DNA of 64,000 bases from Cyclobacteriaceae bacterium. Lineage in GTDB: Bacteria; Bacteroidota; Bacteroidia; Cytophagales; Cyclobacteriaceae. The notes below the pieces were generated by a model, which was not told the DNA's origin, searched no databases, and saw only the letters and a list, made by a program, of their open reading frames with translations. Position numbers and translations under genes: made by a program. The stretch spans positions 2,651,501-2,715,500 of the forward strand of contig CP075525.1 of assembly GCA_025808415.1 (NCBI GenBank). The letters are read 5' to 3'. Shown here piece by piece: positions 62,533-64,000 of this stretch. Each line of letters begins with the position of its first letter. Positions within the stretch are counted from its first letter, which is position 1.

Positions 62533-64000
62533 CTAATACCTCAACAAGTGCTCAAGTGCGTTCCCCACTTTTTTAGCATTCGGCAGCATCATCTTTTCCA
62601 AATCAACATTAAGCGGAACAGCAGGCAGGTTCTCGGCCCCCAACAACCATACCGGTGCATCCAAATCCTTAAAGCATTCGCGTTGTATCCTGCCGGCCAA
62701 CGATTCAGCAAATGAATTTAACAGCGGCTCCTCGGTAAGTACAAAAGCACGGTTATGCTTTTTTACGGAACCAACTATAGCTTCCCAATCAATTGGATTG
62801 AGTGTACGCAAATCAAGTATTTCGATTTGGCCCGGGAAATTTCGCGAAGCTTCTTTTGCCCAATACACACCCATGCCGTAAGTAATAATAACAGCCGATT
62901 CACCGCCACTTATTTTTTCATCCAACGCTTCCTGAACAATGCGGGCTTTACCCAACGGAATAATATAATCTTCCTCCGGCTCTACTGTTTTTGCATCCAA
63001 CGTACCGGGCACTTTGCTCCAGTATAAACCCTTGTGTTCGAGCAATACCACAGGATTTGGATCATAAAACGATGCCTTAAGCAGTCCCTTCATGTCGGCA
63101 GCATTGGAAGGGTACACCACTTTTATACCGCGTATGGTCAGTAACGTTGACTCAACACTACCCGAATGATAGGGACCTCCCCCACCATAGGCCCCAATGG
63201 GCACCCGAATTAAAGCTTGTATCGGAAATTTACCTTTTGACAGGTAGCAACTTTTGGAAAGTTCTTCAACCAATTGATTGATACCAGGCCATATATAATC
63301 CGCAAACTGGATTTCAACAATGGGCTTTGCCCCTACGGCCGACATGCCTGCAGTAGATCCAACAATGTAGGCTTCTTGAATAGGCGTATTAAAAACACGG
63401 TGATCACCATACTTTTCGGCCAGTGTTGCTGCCTCCCGAAATACCCCTCCCAACCTGCGGCCAACATCCTGTCCGTAAAACAACGCCTCTGGATGTTTGC
63501 GCATAATTTCATCAACAGCATGAAGGGCAGCATCAACCATGATAACTTTCTCTGCTCCTTTTGGCGATCGCTCACCCAACTCCTTGGTTACGGGTGTTGG
63601 CGCAAACTCGTGCGAATCAAAATCTTCAACATCAGGATCAGCGGCTTTAATAGCTTGCTGATAATCATGAGCTACCTTTTCATAAGCAGTCTTCCTGATG
63701 TCGCTCAACGTTTTCTCCGTTTCACCGGATTCACGAAGCCATTTTTCAAATTTTACTATCGGGTCATTAAGTTGATGACCATCAAGATCTTCACCCCTAT
63801 ACCACTCCTTTCGCACACCTGAGGTGTGATGCCCCAACAGCGGGCACCTGACATGGACCAAAATAGGTCCCCTGTTTTTCCGTACGTAAGTTATTGCTTT
63901 CTTTATTCCCTTGTACGAATCAATAAAATCTGAACCATCCAGGCGCATGCGTTCCATACCTTTAAAACCGGCCGCATACTCATAAGCATCCATAGCACGC
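62533..64000 (-). CDS. 2-oxoacid dehydrogenase E1, fused alpha (partial) and beta subunits, cut by window edge
   Basis: The visible 489 or so residues are the end of an E1 alpha domain (ILVHVRCPLLGHHTSGVRKEW) joined to a complete E1 beta domain (ALFYGQDVGRRLGGVFREA, FNTPIQEAYIVGSTAGM, IRVPIGAYGGGGPYHSG, VLLEHKGLY, FVLTEEPLL). The alpha N-terminal half with the thiamine pyrophosphate site lies beyond the right edge. Such fused enzymes decarboxylate branched-chain 2-oxoacids or pyruvate. The gene ends one base after tamL, convergent. Confidence 0.9.
   Translation of the reverse strand, partial: RAMDAYEYAAGFKGMERMRLDGSDFIDSYKGIKKAITYVRKNRGPILVHVRCPLLGHHTSGVRKEWYRGEDLDGHQLNDPIVKFEKWLRESGETEKTLSDIRKTAYEKVAHDYQQAIKAADPDVEDFDSHEFAPTPVTKELGERSPKGAEKVIMVDAALHAVDEIMRKHPEALFYGQDVGRRLGGVFREAATLAEKYGDHRVFNTPIQEAYIVGSTAGMSAVGAKPIVEIQFADYIWPGINQLVEELSKSCYLSKGKFPIQALIRVPIGAYGGGGPYHSGSVESTLLTIRGIKVVYPSNAADMKGLLKASFYDPNPVVLLEHKGLYWSKVPGTLDAKTVEPEEDYIIPLGKARIVQEALDEKISGGESAVIITYGMGVYWAKEASRNFPGQIEILDLRTLNPIDWEAIVGSVKKHNRAFVLTEEPLLNSFAESLAGRIQRECFKDLDAPVWLLGAENLPAVPLNVDLEKMMLPNAKKVGNALEHLLRY

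Overview
The window looks like a chromosomal segment of a Bacteroidota bacterium, most likely Cytophagales or a near relative; this is inferred, as no rRNA is present. Supporting signs are a TamL-type lipidated Omp85 protein, a UpxY-type antiterminator, a Bat-type VWA/TPR pair, a SWIB protein with a histone-like Lys/Ala tail, and -7 promoter boxes of the Bacteroidota form TAnnTTTG upstream of several genes and tRNAs.

Positions 1-18147 (all minus strand) are a surface polysaccharide locus. Read in the direction of transcription it runs: UDP-glucuronate decarboxylase; an oxidoreductase, an acetyltransferase and an aminotransferase that together look like the route to a 2,3-diamino-uronic acid sugar; a UpxY antiterminator; a winged-helix regulator; Wza-like export lipoprotein; Wzc-like tyrosine kinase; Wzx-like flippase; then tailoring enzymes (FemAB/GNAT-like protein, methyltransferases, deacetylase-like protein, two glycosyltransferases, SGNH esterase). 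Positions 18400-24534 are a sulfate uptake and activation operon (SLC13 permease, cysC, cysD, a DUF2490 protein, cysN, cysQ). kdsA and kdsC (24617-26091) make the Kdo-8-P precursor of LPS. A penicillin-acylase-family enzyme, a small membrane protein and the SWIB protein follow.

Positions 29.4-51.2 kb are accessory. The first part (29.6-39.1 kb) holds an unrecognised membrane protein, a striking chimera of a TetR DNA-binding domain with a leucine-rich-repeat-like tail, a universal stress protein, a fatty-acid-hydroxylase-like enzyme, and a TetR-controlled RND efflux operon. The second part (39.3-51.2 kb) is an integrated mobile element without recognisable capsid or conjugation genes: an S24 repressor between two paralogous small HTH proteins, an HNH protein, a decayed gene, a 1575-residue DNA methyltransferase/Strawberry-notch-type helicase (DarB-like), a partner P-loop ATPase, a 3TM holin, and a large serine recombinase whose reading frame runs through a host tRNA-Pro gene. 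Two of its operons are preceded by arrays of 10-bp-phased repeats, suggesting one regulator controls both.

From 51.2 kb to the end the chromosome looks ordinary again: tRNA-Pro, tRNA-Arg and tRNA-Ser, a Bat-like pair, a thiolase, a YwqK-like repeat protein, purC, a STAS protein, ribonuclease Z, a queuosine precursor transporter, a SpoU-type RNA methyltransferase, tamL, and a fused 2-oxoacid dehydrogenase E1 gene cut by the window edge.
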